NCBI GenBank assembly: GCA_029582265.1
Contig: CM055816.1
Span: 93,049,588 to 93,113,587 of the forward strand
Reading direction: 5' to 3'
Origin: Zoroaster sp. YZ-2022
Taxonomy: Eukaryota; Echinodermata; Asteroidea; Forcipulatida; Zoroasteridae
DNA: 64,000 nt
How positions within the stretch are numbered: the stretch's first letter is position 1; every line of letters starts with the position of its first letter. The notes under the pieces were generated by a model. The model was not told the DNA's origin. It worked only from the letters and a program-made list of their open reading frames with translations, and did no database searches. Position numbers and translations under genes: made by a program. This document shows, one piece after another, positions 19,640 to 32,239 of this stretch.

Positions 19640-21480
19640 CTGTCTAATGCACCCCACATGATCACGTTTCATCCAATCAGATCATCTAAACTGTTTGGGC
19701 CATTTGTGAATCAACTGCAAGGACCTTGGACCCATAAGATTTTCTACTCTAATCTGTCTTGGGCACGTATAAATAACCTGTAAGGAATAGAGTATGGTCC
19801 ATATTTCCGTAACATTAAAGTTACATTAAAATTACATTAAAGTACTACAATACTACATTTACATATAGAAAGGAATCTGTTCCTTCATAACATAACAACT
19901 TGCCAAATTCACTAAAGATGTATACACGGCAAGTCATATACTAACCATAATGTTTAATGTACCGCCAATCAGATCATCTAAACTGTCGTGTCCATGTATG
20001 AAAAACCTGTATATTCGTTTCACTGTTTTTCTCCCTCCAATATCCAAAGTTTCTCAAGCTTTTGTCTGCAGGTGGTTGCCCTTGGTAAACCAAGACATTG
20101 TCACCACCTTGCTGTGTATGTATGTTCATGGATCTGGTACTGTGTAGTGGAACTAATCCATCTTTTTGTTTAAACTTTTGTTTTCCTTTTCTGTTATCTT
20201 TTGAATGATATAATCGTATAATTTTCTTTTCCCTTTCATACACAAATTTACATTGAAGTCGGTACTTGCTAAATCGGCGGGAAAATCACACCATTTCGTT
20301 GATCCACATTCACCTGGGACAAGTAAAGATGAAATTACAAAAGACAAAGGTACGTTCTTTATGTATTAAGGTAGGGGGATTAGTATTTGTCATGAACTGT
20401 TTGATGATGGAAAGTTTGTCTAGATTATATGCTAACACCTCGTAAACGCATCAGGCTTGTCTTGTGCTTTGTGCTGCGTCCTCGCTCCTTCTCTTCCTCT
20501 GATATGATGTTTTTCTTAGTAGCTAGAAATATATTAAAACGAGAAAATATTTAAATCCCATTCACAATCAACAGTTGTTTATATTGATCAACAATAGTCA
20601 TACGAACGTACCTACAGATCAAACAGTCATTTATTATATTCCAAAATCCCGTGGGTTTATGATTGGTTGTTGGACTGTTTGAAGTTGATTAATGGTTGAT
20701 ATTGACTGTTAATATAAATGGTTTCCCCGATAGAGTCAATAACTCCAAGTATAGAAGATAGTCAAATTAGGATTGTGTTGTTGTTTGTCAGAGTTTGCTA
20801 GTTTAGTAGTGTTGTGTGAGATAATTGTGATAATATTTTGGGCCAGTATATAGAAATGGATCGTTGGTGTAATTTCCATATGAATTTCCATACCACGTGC
20901 AGTACTCTATTCGTTAGATTAAACGTTTTTGTGGATGTTATAATTTTGCTTTAATTTTACTAATCAGTGTAAATGTTTTCGCTAACCCTGATATTTATAA
21001 ACATAACTTTACTTTGGTTTGTGTTTATGATAAAGGTTTTGAGGACGTGGAAGCATGGAAACGAGACAAATACACAAGATCATTGGTAAGACTTCAAAAT
21101 TGGAAGATTCTTTCTATTTTATATAGTACATACATACGGGTGTGGTACACAAAACCACATGTTGAAATCCACCAAAGAATGGAATTTATTTAATAGCTAT
21201 TACATAAAGGCGAATAACATTAAATTATTGTATTTGTATTTACAAATACAAAATTTATCAAGGTTCACAAGGATAATAATAATACAACAGTGTCATGTAT
21301 GGGGTTAAACCCGGTAGAAAGTCATGGCTTGTACGAGAATGGGTACCCTAAAGAAATGTGTTATGAAACAGTCTAACTAAACAGCTTTGATACACTTGAT
21401 ACTATCTTGGACAAATTTACCTTCGATAAATTACACTCCTTACAGTGAAAGTTCATTTCAGCAATTCCAATAGCTCATTT
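19640..21480. repeat. Local duplication block: copies of 13.9-14.9 kb and 18.7-19.6 kb
   Basis: From about 19900 to 20810 the sequence repeats 13940-14875, including a leader-exon copy at 20270-20345 that has lost its ATG. At about 20810 it switches to a copy of 18895-19570, including the small exon at 21035. The switch point marks a chimeric rearrangement. Copies remain roughly 90 percent alike by eye. Confidence 0.65.
20270..20350 (+). pseudogene. Leader exon copy 3, start codon lost
   Basis: The sequence reads SHHFVDPHSPGTSKDEITKDK in the conserved frame and keeps the AAAG/GTACG donor, but the initiating ATG has become ATC and the next codons differ (GCGGGAAAATC). It has no recognisable exon 2 downstream because of the rearrangement near 20810. 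Confidence 0.5.
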
Positions 21481-21899
21481 TCGCAAAGGATAACAACTAT
21501 TTTGGAATCACTAAAGATGTATTAAGCCATGTCTTATTAACAATAATGTCTAATGCACCCCACATGATCACGTTTCATCCAATCTGATCATCTAAACTGT
21601 CTTGGCCATTTGTAAATCAACTGTAAGGACCTTGGACCCATTATTCATTTCACCGTTTTTCTCCCTCCATTATCCCAAGTTTTTCAGCTTTTTGTCTGCA
21701 GATGGTTGCCCTTGATGAACCATGACATTGTCACCACCTTGCTGTGTATGTATGTTTATGGATCTGTGACTTTGTCTGAGATGTAGTGGAAGTAATCCCT
21801 ATTTTTATTTAAACTTTTCCTTTTCTATTATTTGTTAAATGATATAATGGTGTAATTGTTTTCTCTTTTATACACAAATTTACACTGAAGCCGAACCTT

Positions 21900-23274
21900 G
21901 CTAAATGGACGGAAACATCATACCATTTCATTGATCCACATTCCCCTCGGACAAGTAAAGAAGAAATTACAAAAGAGGAAGGTATGTTCTTTTAAGTATT
22001 ATGGTAGGTGATTAGTTCCAAAAATCCCATATGTTTATGATTGGTTACTGAATTGTTTGAAGTTGACTACTGGTTGATATTGATTTTTAATATTAATGGT
22101 GTCCCCAATAAAGTTGAATCAAGAGTCAATAACTACAAGTATAGAAGATAGTCAAATTAGGATTGTGTTGTTGTTTGTTAGAGTTTGCTGGTTTAGCGGG
22201 GAGGAGGGGGTGGCATAATAATTATATTTACACTTAAAGGAAAACAAACGAAGAAAGGCATGTTTTGAAACAAATTCAGGGACTGACGTCAACGGTAAAG
22301 CATGTTACACAGGAGTCAGTCGCATTCACTGACGGAACAGTTGTTCAAGGAGAAAAACCAACTGATGAAATTGAGAAAACAATTGGTTAACAGCAAGCAG
22401 CAGTTCACCAGGTTGATAACATCAAGTCGTGATTTATCTACAGAGCAGTTAGAACTTGAAGTTCTCTCCAGTCTGTTTCGGTTAGTATCCTTAAAGCGGA
22501 AACTTGTCCAGGAGGAGTCCCTATATACACCAAGGACAATTAGAAGCACATACGAAAATACCAGATGGAGCTGGAAAGGAAGTTGTACCAAGTTTGCAAA
22601 GCAGTCACATTGATGTCCAAATAGCACTTCAAATGCTTTCAGGCCAATTATACACCCTAAACATAATTTACATGACTATATTGAATACTGTATTGACAGG
22701 ATAGATCTAATAAATTGGGGGAAAACATGATGAGAACTGCCATATCGTGTACCATCAAGAAGGTGCAGTGTTGGGTCAACAGTTTTTAGTGTTGAATTTG
22801 CAAGCATTGGTACCAGAAAAAAGGACTGTACATCAGGAGTTGTTAGTGAAGAACCTGCATACGCTTATTGGCGCTCAGCAAGAACTAGTCAATATGCAAA
22901 AAGATTTGCTAGAGCAGAGGAAGCGAGGCAAGGAAGAAGAACAGTACTCCGAACAGCAGGAAATATCAAAAGACATGAAGAGAGAGAAGCCACTGAATGA
23001 AAGAACAGACACATTGATAAGAAAAATAAGGTTGAACTATCAGCCCCCAGAATCGAGGTTTGAATCACTGGTGTGTATGTTTATGCTTTATGAGATGAAT
23101 TTTGGAAATCTCGACCTTCGTATGAGAAGGTGGCTGCAGTCATGCCTTTGTAGACATCACTTTGGACACTGTACAGGCTTTCCATTGGATTGCGTAATGT
23201 TGCGTGATCTTGACCTGAAAATATTTAGCTGGCATGAAATTTTACGGCATGAGAAGAAAGACGTCCAAGCATGA
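21900..23274 (+). pseudogene. Broken second copy of the coiled-coil gene
   Basis: Leader exon copy 4 at 21905-21981 keeps HFIDPHSP but not a usable start. The exon 2 equivalent (GAAAACAAACGAAGAAAGGC, 22241) runs directly into exon 3 sequence (ATGTTTTGAAACAAATTCAG), so the intron and part of both exons are deleted. The exon 3 part is split into three frames (22302-22613, 22504-22704, 22747-23274) by small indels, and the C terminus is shortened. It is a clear paralogue of 15386-16498, with both coiled-coil segments still recognisable. Confidence 0.75.
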
Positions 23275-25152
23275 GGAGATTTTAAAGTAAGAATTTAGGA
23301 AATGCGGACTGCTATAATAATTGATATTTAGTGGAAGTAAGAAGTTGTAAGCAAACCCTGTGAATGTTCCATGTAGGCTTTTTGATGGGGAGTTATATAA
23401 AAGTATTGCTATGAATTATCCATAGCAATATGACTTCATCAGCATTCAAACTAATTTATTGTGCAATTTCTCGTGACTTATGTTACTTTAATGATTTTTC
23501 CGTACATTTTTAATTTAATTGAAAAACAGAAAAAATAGATATTTCACAAAATTAGTACAAGACGTTTGGATTTACAGTACTTGTGTGCACACATGGATTT
23601 ATGACGGGACTTAACATAAATTAATTTCAACACATTTATCGTAAATCATGGTTCCGACAATTATATATTTTGTTATCCTTTCCTCAAGTAAAATTACCGG
23701 TAAAATAGCGAAATTTACATGTGATAAAATGAAAACGGAATTTAAAAAATCCACATGTATATTAACCATTTTGAAATGTGTGCTCTTTTTAGGTCCAAAC
23801 ATTTCTCCACTCATTGGAAAAAGGGGTTCTGAAATATTAGTGTAGTGTAAGATGATTGTGATATTTTGGGGCATTACAGAAATAGATAATTACTGAAATA
23901 ATTATGCATTTCCAAACTACGTACCATACAATATTCTGTCAAATCAACGTTTGTGCTAATCACACTACTTTAACTAGTCATAGTCAAGACGTATGCACCC
24001 CACATGGTGCACGGATAGGCTTCCCACCATGAGCTAGCTCAACGTGGCTTCGCGACATGTGCTTTTCATTTTTAGTATAACTGGATAATTTCTTTTCGAA
24101 TTTTATACATACATTTACACTGTAGCCACTACTTTGGGAAAAGAAAAAAAAGTTAAATCTTGGGAAATATTGCTGATGTGCCACAGTGATCTTTTAAAGT
24201 TTATTTGCAGTATCATTTTATGATTGTGCAATTATTTTGTAAAGACGTTTTTGCAAGACGGGGCGCTTCATACCAACGTGTGTATGCACTTCGCGCAGAG
24301 GTAGACTAAATTCCTCTGGGAAAAACAGGCTTAATTAAATAAACCAGCGTTCGTCTATTCTTCTGCATGCGGCTTGCTACACTCTCTGGGAGTGTACATG
24401 TATTTTTGACTGAGTAAAATTCTTGAACAATTGACTGAGTTCAGAAGGGCTGTGTAATTATCTTTATGTGTAATTATCTATTATCTTAAAGGTACGTTTT
24501 TTATATATTATGGCAGGGTATTAGTATTTGTTATCAGCCGTTTGACGATGGAAAGTTTGTTTATGTTGTATGATATACACCTGGTAAACTCATCATTTAT
24601 TTTTCATTGTAAAGGTGGGGGCTTATTTGTTACCCGTTATCTCGAGGCCTTTGTCACAACAGTTAATTTCATAATGTATTTATTTACACATCAAGTAAAA
24701 CAAATAAATGATGTACAGTCTGAAACGACAGTGTTAGAGCCGATGCCGAGAAAGAACAAGATTTTTTTGATACTGTAAAATACTTTAGGGTCTGTTGGGT
24801 CTGTTATTAACTTTCAAATTCTGAACTGGACAATATTGAGTCATGTGACCAGTGCATTCTGCAATTCCTATATGGGCACCATTACGTTTAAATGCTATAT
24901 TGTATAATTTCACCCAAATTAACATTTAATAATGTGCTTTTGGGTCTGTTGTAATTTTTCAAATTCTGAACTGGGAATCCAATATGGCCGACATTACGTT
25001 TAAATACAATAACATATTTTGTTCAAAAAACCTGATTTAAAAAAATCAGAATGTTGTTGTTCAATATATAAATTTGATTGATTTTGGGGGCTGTTTGTTT
25101 GTACTGGTGCGTTTCCCGAATCTAATTAAAGTCAACATTTCTGTTTAAACAG
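23275..25152. other. Spacer with duplicated flanks and decayed exon copies
   Basis: To about 24150 it follows the 3' flank seen after the intact gene. A decayed exon 2 copy is at 24700-24777. The region 24780-25060 is a copy of the dispersed repeat with GTCATGTGACC. No supported gene otherwise. Confidence 0.5.
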
Positions 25153-25274
25153 TTCTGAGGGAGCTTACGTTACTGATGGATGTTGGAGGATCTTCAGAAA
25201 ATCCTGTGTACGTAACGAAGAGGGAAAAGGTAGCTGAAGACAATGCTTGTAGCAACACAGACAAAGCAGAACAG
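25153..25274 (+). CDS. ZU5-Death gene, N-terminal exon with NPxY motif
   Basis: Acceptor TTTAAACAG, then LRELTLLMDVGGSSENPVYV and a Lys/Glu/Ser-rich end at GAACAG/GTTCGT. Two leading bases complete a codon from a phase-1 exon and it ends in phase 0, matching the exons on both sides. SENPVYV contains an NPxY sequence, a form that PTB-domain proteins bind; this is a motif match only. Confidence 0.5.
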
Positions 25275-25772
25275 GTTCGTTAATCACAGGGATATATCAG
25301 GCACAGTAGTAGGCACCATGGACTTCGTGCTTTCACCACGGGTAAAACATACCAGAAGAAATAAGTTGGTTGTGTAAATGATCACCATACTGTTTACTAC
25401 AACTAATAATTGTGTGTATTCTATAAGGGCCAGCTTTTACTAGAAAATATACTGGCAATTATACTTCCTTGTAAACAAGCATTCGTCTGTTGCCATGAAG
25501 ATTCATTTACAACAACAGAAACCAATTGGAACAACGAAAAATACAATGCCCCATCCACAGACAAATATAAGGTTTTGAATAAGACGTTGGCCCCTGACGT
25601 ACAGTAGACTGATATATAAATATATTTTGTCCAACAATAATGACCTCTGTGATAAAAATTAATTATTAATTAATAATTCTGAATAATCCTGGGCAAAAAA
25701 GATCGAGGTAAATTTCGCTTATATCTCAAAATCTGAATCTACAAGATTTACTGAACAGGAATCTGTGGAAAC
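25275..25772. other. Intron sequence
   Basis: No feature beyond intron of the ZU5 gene; a possible extra exon around 25430-25570 has no convincing donor. Confidence 0.35.
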
Positions 25773-25774
25773 AT

Positions 25775-26211
25775 ATGTGACCTGTCACCACGAAACCCGG
25801 ACAAAGTTGGAAAATTTTATTTTGAGTTTTTGGTATTTTCATATTTTCCAGTTCATAAGCTTTTGAATGATTATAAACTTGTAGGGGTAACCCTTTCCTG
25901 TAATCCCCTCAGGAGGGGATTAAGTCCCCCAACATGCCCAATCAATAACAAGTCAATCAGAGAAAAGAAGGCTTTTGTACAGGAAGTCCACGCTTCTTGT
26001 TCACCAACATCGCTCCGAAAATAGGGTAAAAATGTATTTTACCTTAACAGATTTAATTTATTTTTAAAGTAAAATGATAGATAAATATGTAAAGCATACG
26101 GTCATCCCAAAATCCAAAAATGGACGATTCCACCCTGAAATGACTTTGCACGCTGTTTACTCGAAATGGATCGGTGCGACTTTGTCCGGGTTTCGTGGTG
26201 ACAGGTCACAT
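25775..26211. mobile_element. MITE with 35-base perfect terminal inverted repeats
   Basis: Inverted repeats at 25773-25807 and 26179-26213 match perfectly over 35 bases, including TGTGACCTGTCACCACG and AAACCCGGACAAAGT. The outer TA can be read as the target duplication, leaving an element that starts TGTGACC. The interior has no transposase. Fits a Tc1/mariner-mobilised nonautonomous element sitting in an intron. Confidence 0.8.
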
Positions 26212-26619
26212 ATTATATAATATCCAACAAAACAAGGTTCATGTAAAAATACGCCTTTGGCTGCCGGATTATGTGAGGGAAATCATGACACGAACTATGA
26301 CCAAAATGATGGTACATTTTCACTGATTTTCACTGATTTTTCATATAAAATAGCTTGTTTGACGAACTGCAATTTTTTTGGGTGAAAAATAACATGCACA
26401 ATAGTTGTCCATGGCATCATGTGGCTGTTCCAAGTTTAAAATATTGACTTCTGAATGTTTTTCTGCACAAATTTGCATACAGCCAACCATAACACGGACG
26501 TCGACGATCGACCAGACATCAAACTTATTTAAAATGTTGATGGAATTTTGTGATGATGAATTGCAGCATGTGCATTCTATCTACATGTACATCGTTTTCA
26601 AAAATATTGGGCGGTTAAC

Positions 26620-26860
26620 CCTATCAAGCCTCGGCGTTTTTTCGTTCTCAGAAGGGGGGAGGGAGAAAAGCTCATTTTGTCCCCTGCGTATATTCTGTAT
26701 TCAACAGCCGATTTTCATGAAACTTCGTAGACATGTTCGGTTTGGCGCGAACTATCTAATGAGGTCATAAAAACTTTCATAGGTAACCGTTAGGGGGCGC
26801 TATACCCATTTTCTGTAATTGTTTTTCTCATTTTTGATGGGGTTAAGGGTTGATTTCAGG
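26620..26860. repeat. Dispersed TTAA-type repeat fragment
   Basis: Begins GGTTAACCCTATCAAGCC and ends GGGGTTAAGGG. The interior phrase about a CCCCTGCGTATATTCTGTA tract resembles 30890-30950 and the terminal motif resembles 32984. I see no coding content in 26214-27045 apart from a poly-C run at 26915. Confidence 0.45.
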
Positions 26861-27045
26861 ACATCTGTTGTTGCTGGGTTGGGATAATCATTGGGGCAAC
26901 ATGGGGATGTTGTCCCCCCCCCCCCCGTTTAGAAGGTTTTACCATCTTTATCTGATCCTCATAAATATTTGGCAACATTGCTTTAATGTTCCGGTCATTC
27001 ATTGCCAGGCACGATTGGCATATGTGGATGAATATCAGGAAGATC

Positions 27046-27191
27046 AGTAAGACTAATTGCGGTGACACCATGTGGAATCTCAATTGAGTAGTAATTAGTT
27101 CTGAAAAGAACTGGAGGTACCTCCAGTTCTTTTCAGAACTAATTACTACTCAATTGAGATTCCACATGGTGTCACCGCAATTAGTCTTACT
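27046..27191. repeat. Perfect 146-base palindrome (no spacer)
   Basis: Two 73-base arms are exact reverse complements around a centre at GGAGGTACCTCC (27118/27119). Pairing continues with a few mismatches for about nine more bases. The phrase ATCAGGAAGATC occurs just before the left arm and again at about 27228. It may be a foldback element or an assembly/cloning artefact. Confidence 0.9.
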
Positions 27192-27774
27192 TATCATCCT
27201 CACCATGCAAAGCTACAAGTTTTACCTATCAGGAAGATCGTTTATAATGTCTATTCCGAATGTCTTCAATAACCGACTCTTCACATAATATTATAAGTTC
27301 AAGTAACAATTTTTGCGACCTAGCATACAGTTTTCTCCGGCGAGGGAGCCCTCCTCTCGTTAGAGGCATATTTTATGTTTTTCATTGTTTCTCCCAGAAA
27401 AAAAACCCGCAGATGGCTGGGAGTCATTGATATCCTAAAGTGGACCATTCCACATATCTTAGAAGGGGTGTCAGTCCCCAGAGCCGTGTAGTTTTTTTTT
27501 CTGGGATGGAAAAGTAATTGCTGCCATATGTCTGTGCACAAAATCAACCATGCATTGTGTAAACATAAAGACCTACCCAGATCTAACCCTCTGACAAGTG
27601 GAACCATCTGTTGAGCCTCAGGCTATGTTGTTTGATGTCTTGCGACAGCCAGTGCCAGGCATAATACCCCACCCCCCAGACAGAGTGTCTGGGTTCTGTT
27701 ACACGCTGGAGAGAAACTATACGGCTGTTTTCTGTTTGCAAGGCTATACAGGAGAAAGCTACACTACATAGCCG

Positions 27775-28115
27775 TTGTGTGTCATCTGGGGTTGTAAATA
27801 ATACTAGACCATAGCAGGGCATGTGTGGAAGTCATTTGGATGTAAAAAGTCAATGGGGAATGCAGAGAAAAACAATTAATATAATTACAACCTGCGGCGC
27901 GTGAGCCCTACTGTTTTTTACAGTAGGTAAATTAGGGTGCCACTGAAAAGAGGAGGTGATATGCCATCGTGTTGTCATCTAGGGGTTGAAAATAATTCTA
28001 GACAATAGCAGGGTATGTGTGGAAGTCATTTGGATGTAAAAAATCAATGGGGAATGCAGAGATAACAATTTTAATATAATTAATACCCAAGGGACAGGGG
28101 TGCCACTGAAAAGAG
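27775..28115. repeat. Tandem duplication, about 195-base unit, two copies
   Basis: GTGTGGAAGTCATTTGGATGT and its surroundings occur at 27826 and 28018, each followed by AATGGGGAATGCAGAG and later by GGTGCCACTGAAAAGAGGAG. The copies differ by scattered changes and small indels. No gene is supported in 27192-28550. Confidence 0.75.
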
Positions 28116-28551
28116 GAGAGGTGCAGCGTTCGGATCAGTTGCGGTTACGTCCCTCGTCGGAGGGTACAAATGTTAGCTTCTTTTATCCCAAAATATCTCT
28201 AAAAAATTTATGTATGGCAGTATGAACTTCCCACCTGTGTAATTTTGCCTCTGTGAGATTTGAATTGTGCGCTCTAGGTTTTTGTAATTATGTGCGCGGT
28301 CGTTGCGAGTGCTGTATTCATGTATCCATTGGTACTTTTGGGGCATTGGTACAAAAGTAAAATGTAGCACAAATAATGGGAACGAAGCGGCCGTATATAG
28401 GTAATAGACTTCTGGTATTTCAAACTGTGGTTGGTAAGGGTCTCCTCATTACAAAATATCCGCGGTTGGGTTGTTCGTGTTGCCATTACAAACGTTTATT
28501 TTGCAATGGTATATTTAATTTTCACTTTTCCGTGGTAATTAAGTACCTATA

Positions 28552-29500
28552 CAGGGTGGCCCCCAAAACAGAACGGGATACTTCCATTACCTTGAGACTC
28601 AAACCACCTGTACCAATGGAAGAGAATCTTTTTAGAAGAAAAGTGATACCAAGATCTCCCGGTCCACTAGTTTTTACTCTAGAGCCTATTTTGTGAAGCA
28701 AAGTTGGGGTCACTTGGCCAATTGTTCAATGCATTAAAGAGCATGATGATAGCGTGTCCTTGTGTTTTAAAACAGGATTTATCTTGCGTAATGAACAAAG
28801 AAATAATAAAGTACAGGTATAATATTAAATTCCAACTTTATTATTAAACTTACACAAACTTTACATCATACATGTATGGCACATCTAGGCTAGTTCATTT
28901 TGTTATCTTTCCTCTACAGTTCATTTCACCAGTATCCTCTTTTCGGCAGCAGTGTCCTGCACATAATGAACGATCATATCCCTAGGAACATTTCGCAATG
29001 CCTCTTCCAATCGTTCCCGGAGAGTATTTAGATTGCTGGCGAAGGGGGGGGGGGGCACATACACGATAGACTTCACATGTCCCCACAAGAAGAAATCGAG
29101 GGGCGTCAGGTCCGGCGATCGAGGAGGATATTCGATAGGATGCCCCAACCCCACAACTCTACCAGGGAATAGCTCATGAAACCTATCACGCACAATCATT
29201 GTCTTATGAGCAGGACACCCATCTTGAAACCACTCAGTGTTCGTTGATGTCCACTCCCAGATGCTCGCATTCAGACAGCACGAATTCGTTAACAAAATGA
29301 CCCCGACTTTGTTTCACAAAAAATACTCTAGAACAAAAACTACTAGACCGAATCGAGCGATCTTGGAATCATTTTTCTTTTAACAAAATTCCCCATGCAT
29401 TGGTATAAGTTGTTTGAGTCTCAGGGTAATGGAAATACGCCTTTCCGTTGTTTTGTTGTTTTGTTGTTGTTGTTATTTTGTAATTTTTTTGGCCACCCTG
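28552..29500 (-). mobile_element. IS630/Tc1-mariner type element, internally deleted
   Basis: Short terminal inverted repeats CAGGGTGGCC (left) and GGCCACCCTG (right) bound about 950 bases. The minus-strand frame 28921-29295 codes for the C-terminal half of a DDE transposase: WFQDGCPAHKT then PPRSPDLTPLDFFLWGHVKS, both typical catalytic-region motifs of this superfamily. The DNA-binding and first catalytic parts are missing, and a run of 11 G coding Pro interrupts the end. Nonfunctional. Confidence 0.75.
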
Positions 29501-29795
29501 AATAGAAACATTCAAATTGTTTAACATTCAATACAAACATGTTGGGGATTATTTTTAAATTTCTTTTGGCAAAAACGAGCGACATAAATTACCATTGGGC
29601 CTGTCTACAGCTTTCAGTGAATACAATATTACTGCCATTGCATGAAAATGCTATCTGATATTTATTCGTTTCCTATTCATTTGTTTTAAGTGTTTTTTGG
29701 ATTATAGCCACCTTGTCCGCAATACAGTGCACATAAAACTTAATGTGTTTATCGACATTTTTTTATTTATTTATTTTATTTGTTTTAATTTCCAG

Positions 29796-29841
29796 GGTCA
29801 ATCTAGCTCCGTGAAGTGTTCAGTACAAGAAGGGGAGTTAC
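29796..29841 (+). CDS. ZU5-Death gene, small exon
   Basis: Acceptor AATTTCCAG, peptide GQSSSVKCSVQEGEL, donor C/GTAAGT. It starts in phase 0 and ends with one extra base, matching both neighbouring exons. The peptide is Ser-rich and without a known motif. Confidence 0.5.
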
Positions 29842-30184
29842 GTAAGTTTTTCCATAAAGTCTAGGGGCCAGTGAAATTCTGGTATTATTTCTGTTCGCGC
29901 TGTATAATAACGTAGTAATTTACTGACATTGGAGAATTCGGTGAAAGGGTTTCGGTCACTTTTCTAAGTTTAGTCCACATTCTGATCCAGTGCCTAAATG
30001 TATCGTAAAAAGGTATTGATTTTCCCAAAATGATGTTGTTATAGCATTCTTATACACCAGTGACAATACAATAATTGGAATAATTATAATAATCCAAATA
30101 ACGCTGTGTCTAAGTAAGAAAGGTTTGTGCAATAATACGAGTTGTCTTGGTATTGATAAGCCTTGCATTGATTTGTTTGTTTAG

Positions 30185-30243
30185 GTACAAAGGAAGAGAA
30201 GGTGAAGATGACTGATGCTCACATCTCAGACACACCATCGTCG
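30185..30243 (+). CDS. ZU5-Death gene, small exon
   Basis: Acceptor TTGTTTAG, peptide TKEEKVKMTDAHISDTPSS after a shared codon, donor TCG/GTAATG. Phase agrees with the previous exon (one base) and the next (zero). Low-complexity linker sequence. Confidence 0.5.
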
Positions 30244-30744
30244 GTAATGCTTTTTAATTAATATATGTTGGCTTATTGTGGAAAAATGGAAGATTATGTT
30301 AATTCCTGATAATTCGACAATTCATTGATAAGTGCCTGTAAACTAATTCAGACATAACTATTAAATTATTATATTGATTCCACCATCCTGATAATTCATG
30401 GCAAATTGAAATCTCTAATTGTGGCGATACTTTCCAGTGAATAATGCAATCTCAATTCATTCGGATAAACTTGGTTTAATTTTAAACTTTAACTTAATTT
30501 CATTTCAATTATGAATTAAATTATTAAATTTTACAGTATTTGTATTCACTTCCTCAAGTAATAGACAATGCTGCAATAAAAAATATATTTTAAAATAACA
30601 AAAGTTGCAGTTTTATAGCGACAAAAATTATAGCGATACACCTTTAAGGATATTTGACTGTGTTTTGCACTTTTACTTTTCCTTTTCTATTATGTGTTAT
30701 AATAAAATGCATAATTTTATTTTCCCCTTTCCCCATCACACCAG

Positions 30745-30799
30745 TGCATAGATCCATATATCCCTGGGACAACTGAAGAAGACATTGCAAAAGACAAAG
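30745..30799 (+). CDS. ZU5-Death gene, leader-exon relative used internally
   Basis: Acceptor CACACCAG, peptide CIDPYIPGTTEEDIAKDK, donor AAAG/GTATG. It is a fifth copy of the leader exon seen at 14331, without a start codon. It starts in phase 0 and ends in phase 1, which is exactly what the ZU5 exon needs. Confidence 0.5.
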
Positions 30800-30939
30800 G
30801 TATGTTCGTTATGTAATGTGGTGATTGTTATAAGCTGCTTGTTAATGACATTTATTTTAGGCAGGATGCTATAGACAGCCCGACAGCCGAGGGCTCTTTG
30901 TGCCCCCTACGTATTTTCTGTAATCTTCAGCCAATTTTC

Positions 30940-31480
30940 ATGACGTAGGTTATTGAATTGGTGCATGGCTTCATCCATGTACTGTCGAATGTCCATGACT
31001 ACTACCCCACCACCCCTATCCGCTGGTTTGATGACGATGCCCTTGAATGCAAAGTGTGAACACAAAGACTTGAGTGCCTCGCATTACTCTCTGGGGAGGT
31101 TGTCATGTGGAGAGAACGATCAATTGATTTAATTTTGGAACTAACGACCTGGATGTAGGTTTCAAGGGATGGGACACGATTCTTGTTGGTACCCAAGTGC
31201 TCTTGCAGCGGAAAGGCTCAGGGTCTGTCGGAGTCAGTCTACGGTCGTACCCCGTGAGGTTTTAACTGACTTCAACCTGGTTAACTTCTGTAGGGATGGG
31301 GCAGAAGTTCAGACCCTTGGAGACGAGTTTCACTTCTGCCTTGGACAAAGTAGAGGAGTATAGGTTAATGACAGTGAAGTTGGAAACTGCAGGTTCCGTC
31401 TCGGGTTGATCAAGTTGTCTTAAACCGTCTTTTTTCAGTGAGGTTTGTGTAAGAGGTTACCAATCGTATATTTCTTCTGG
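30940..31480 (-). mobile_element. Penelope-like element fragment, minus strand
   Basis: Minus-strand translation gives FKGIVIKPADRGGGVVVMD (31053-30991), a hallmark segment of Penelope-like reverse transcriptases, and upstream VSKGLNFCPIP (about 31325-31295), another conserved N-terminal block. The pieces are in different frames and the catalytic palm is absent. Old fragment in an intron. Confidence 0.7.
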
Positions 31481-31889
31481 TATAGACAATGAACTAGTCA
31501 TATTGAGTAATTGGGCAACTGGATTTGAGATCTGGATCAAGACGAGCTTTATTAACCAAACATTTACAATGTTTGGTTAATACATGGATAAGGCTGATAG
31601 AAGTATTGTGTAGAACCTGCTTCCAACGTTTCCTAAGAGGTGGCAGAGAGAAAACCAGCACAGTATAAAATTTGACTTTCAACAAAATAAGAATCATGGA
31701 TTATTACACATAGTGCAAAAAACACCTGTGTTAAAAAGACGACAAGTAAATTTAATAAATGAGGGTGGGGACAAGGCCCAAAACAACGAATGAGCAAACA
31801 AGACAAAGGACATTGAAGGAGGACCACTGCTGGGGAATACTGCAACAGACCTGTTTTATATGTTTTGAGTGTTTGTTACCTGTCAGTAA

Positions 31890-32045
31890 TTTTTAGGAGG
31901 TCGTGGGTTCGAATCCCGCCCGAGTCGCCTGTGTAGTTTTTTCACAGACACTTGGAAAGCACTGAGCATACAGTGCTATACACACGTCGGTGTAGGGCAA
32001 AATTAAATCAATTGTTTATCTCCCGACGCAAGAATTTCACCAATC
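31890..32045 (+). repeat. tRNA-derived SINE fragment
   Basis: A pol III B-box GGTTCGAATCC at 31906-31916 sits in a good T-arm context (GTGGGTTCGAATCCCGCC). The following body ends near GCAAGAATTTCACC. The 5' tRNA half with the A-box is missing, so it is not a tRNA gene. Confidence 0.5.
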
Positions 32046-32239
32046 TATATGTCAGTAATTTTGCTGAGGTAACAATGGTTGAGGTTTTTATTCTGTGCAC
32101 TTTCAGTGCTGCTGTGTACCTGTTATGATTTTATGGAACAGCGCCCATATGTGTAAAGGGTAAGCTTTGACAAAATAATGAACAGTTCATCTAATCCCCA
32201 CTTAACATCAGACATTGTTTTATTTTTTTTAAAAGCCTA

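Noticed and set aside
31890..31930. Functional tRNA gene suggested by a clean T-arm
   Set aside because: No A-box, D-arm or anticodon arm precedes it; it is a truncated SINE.
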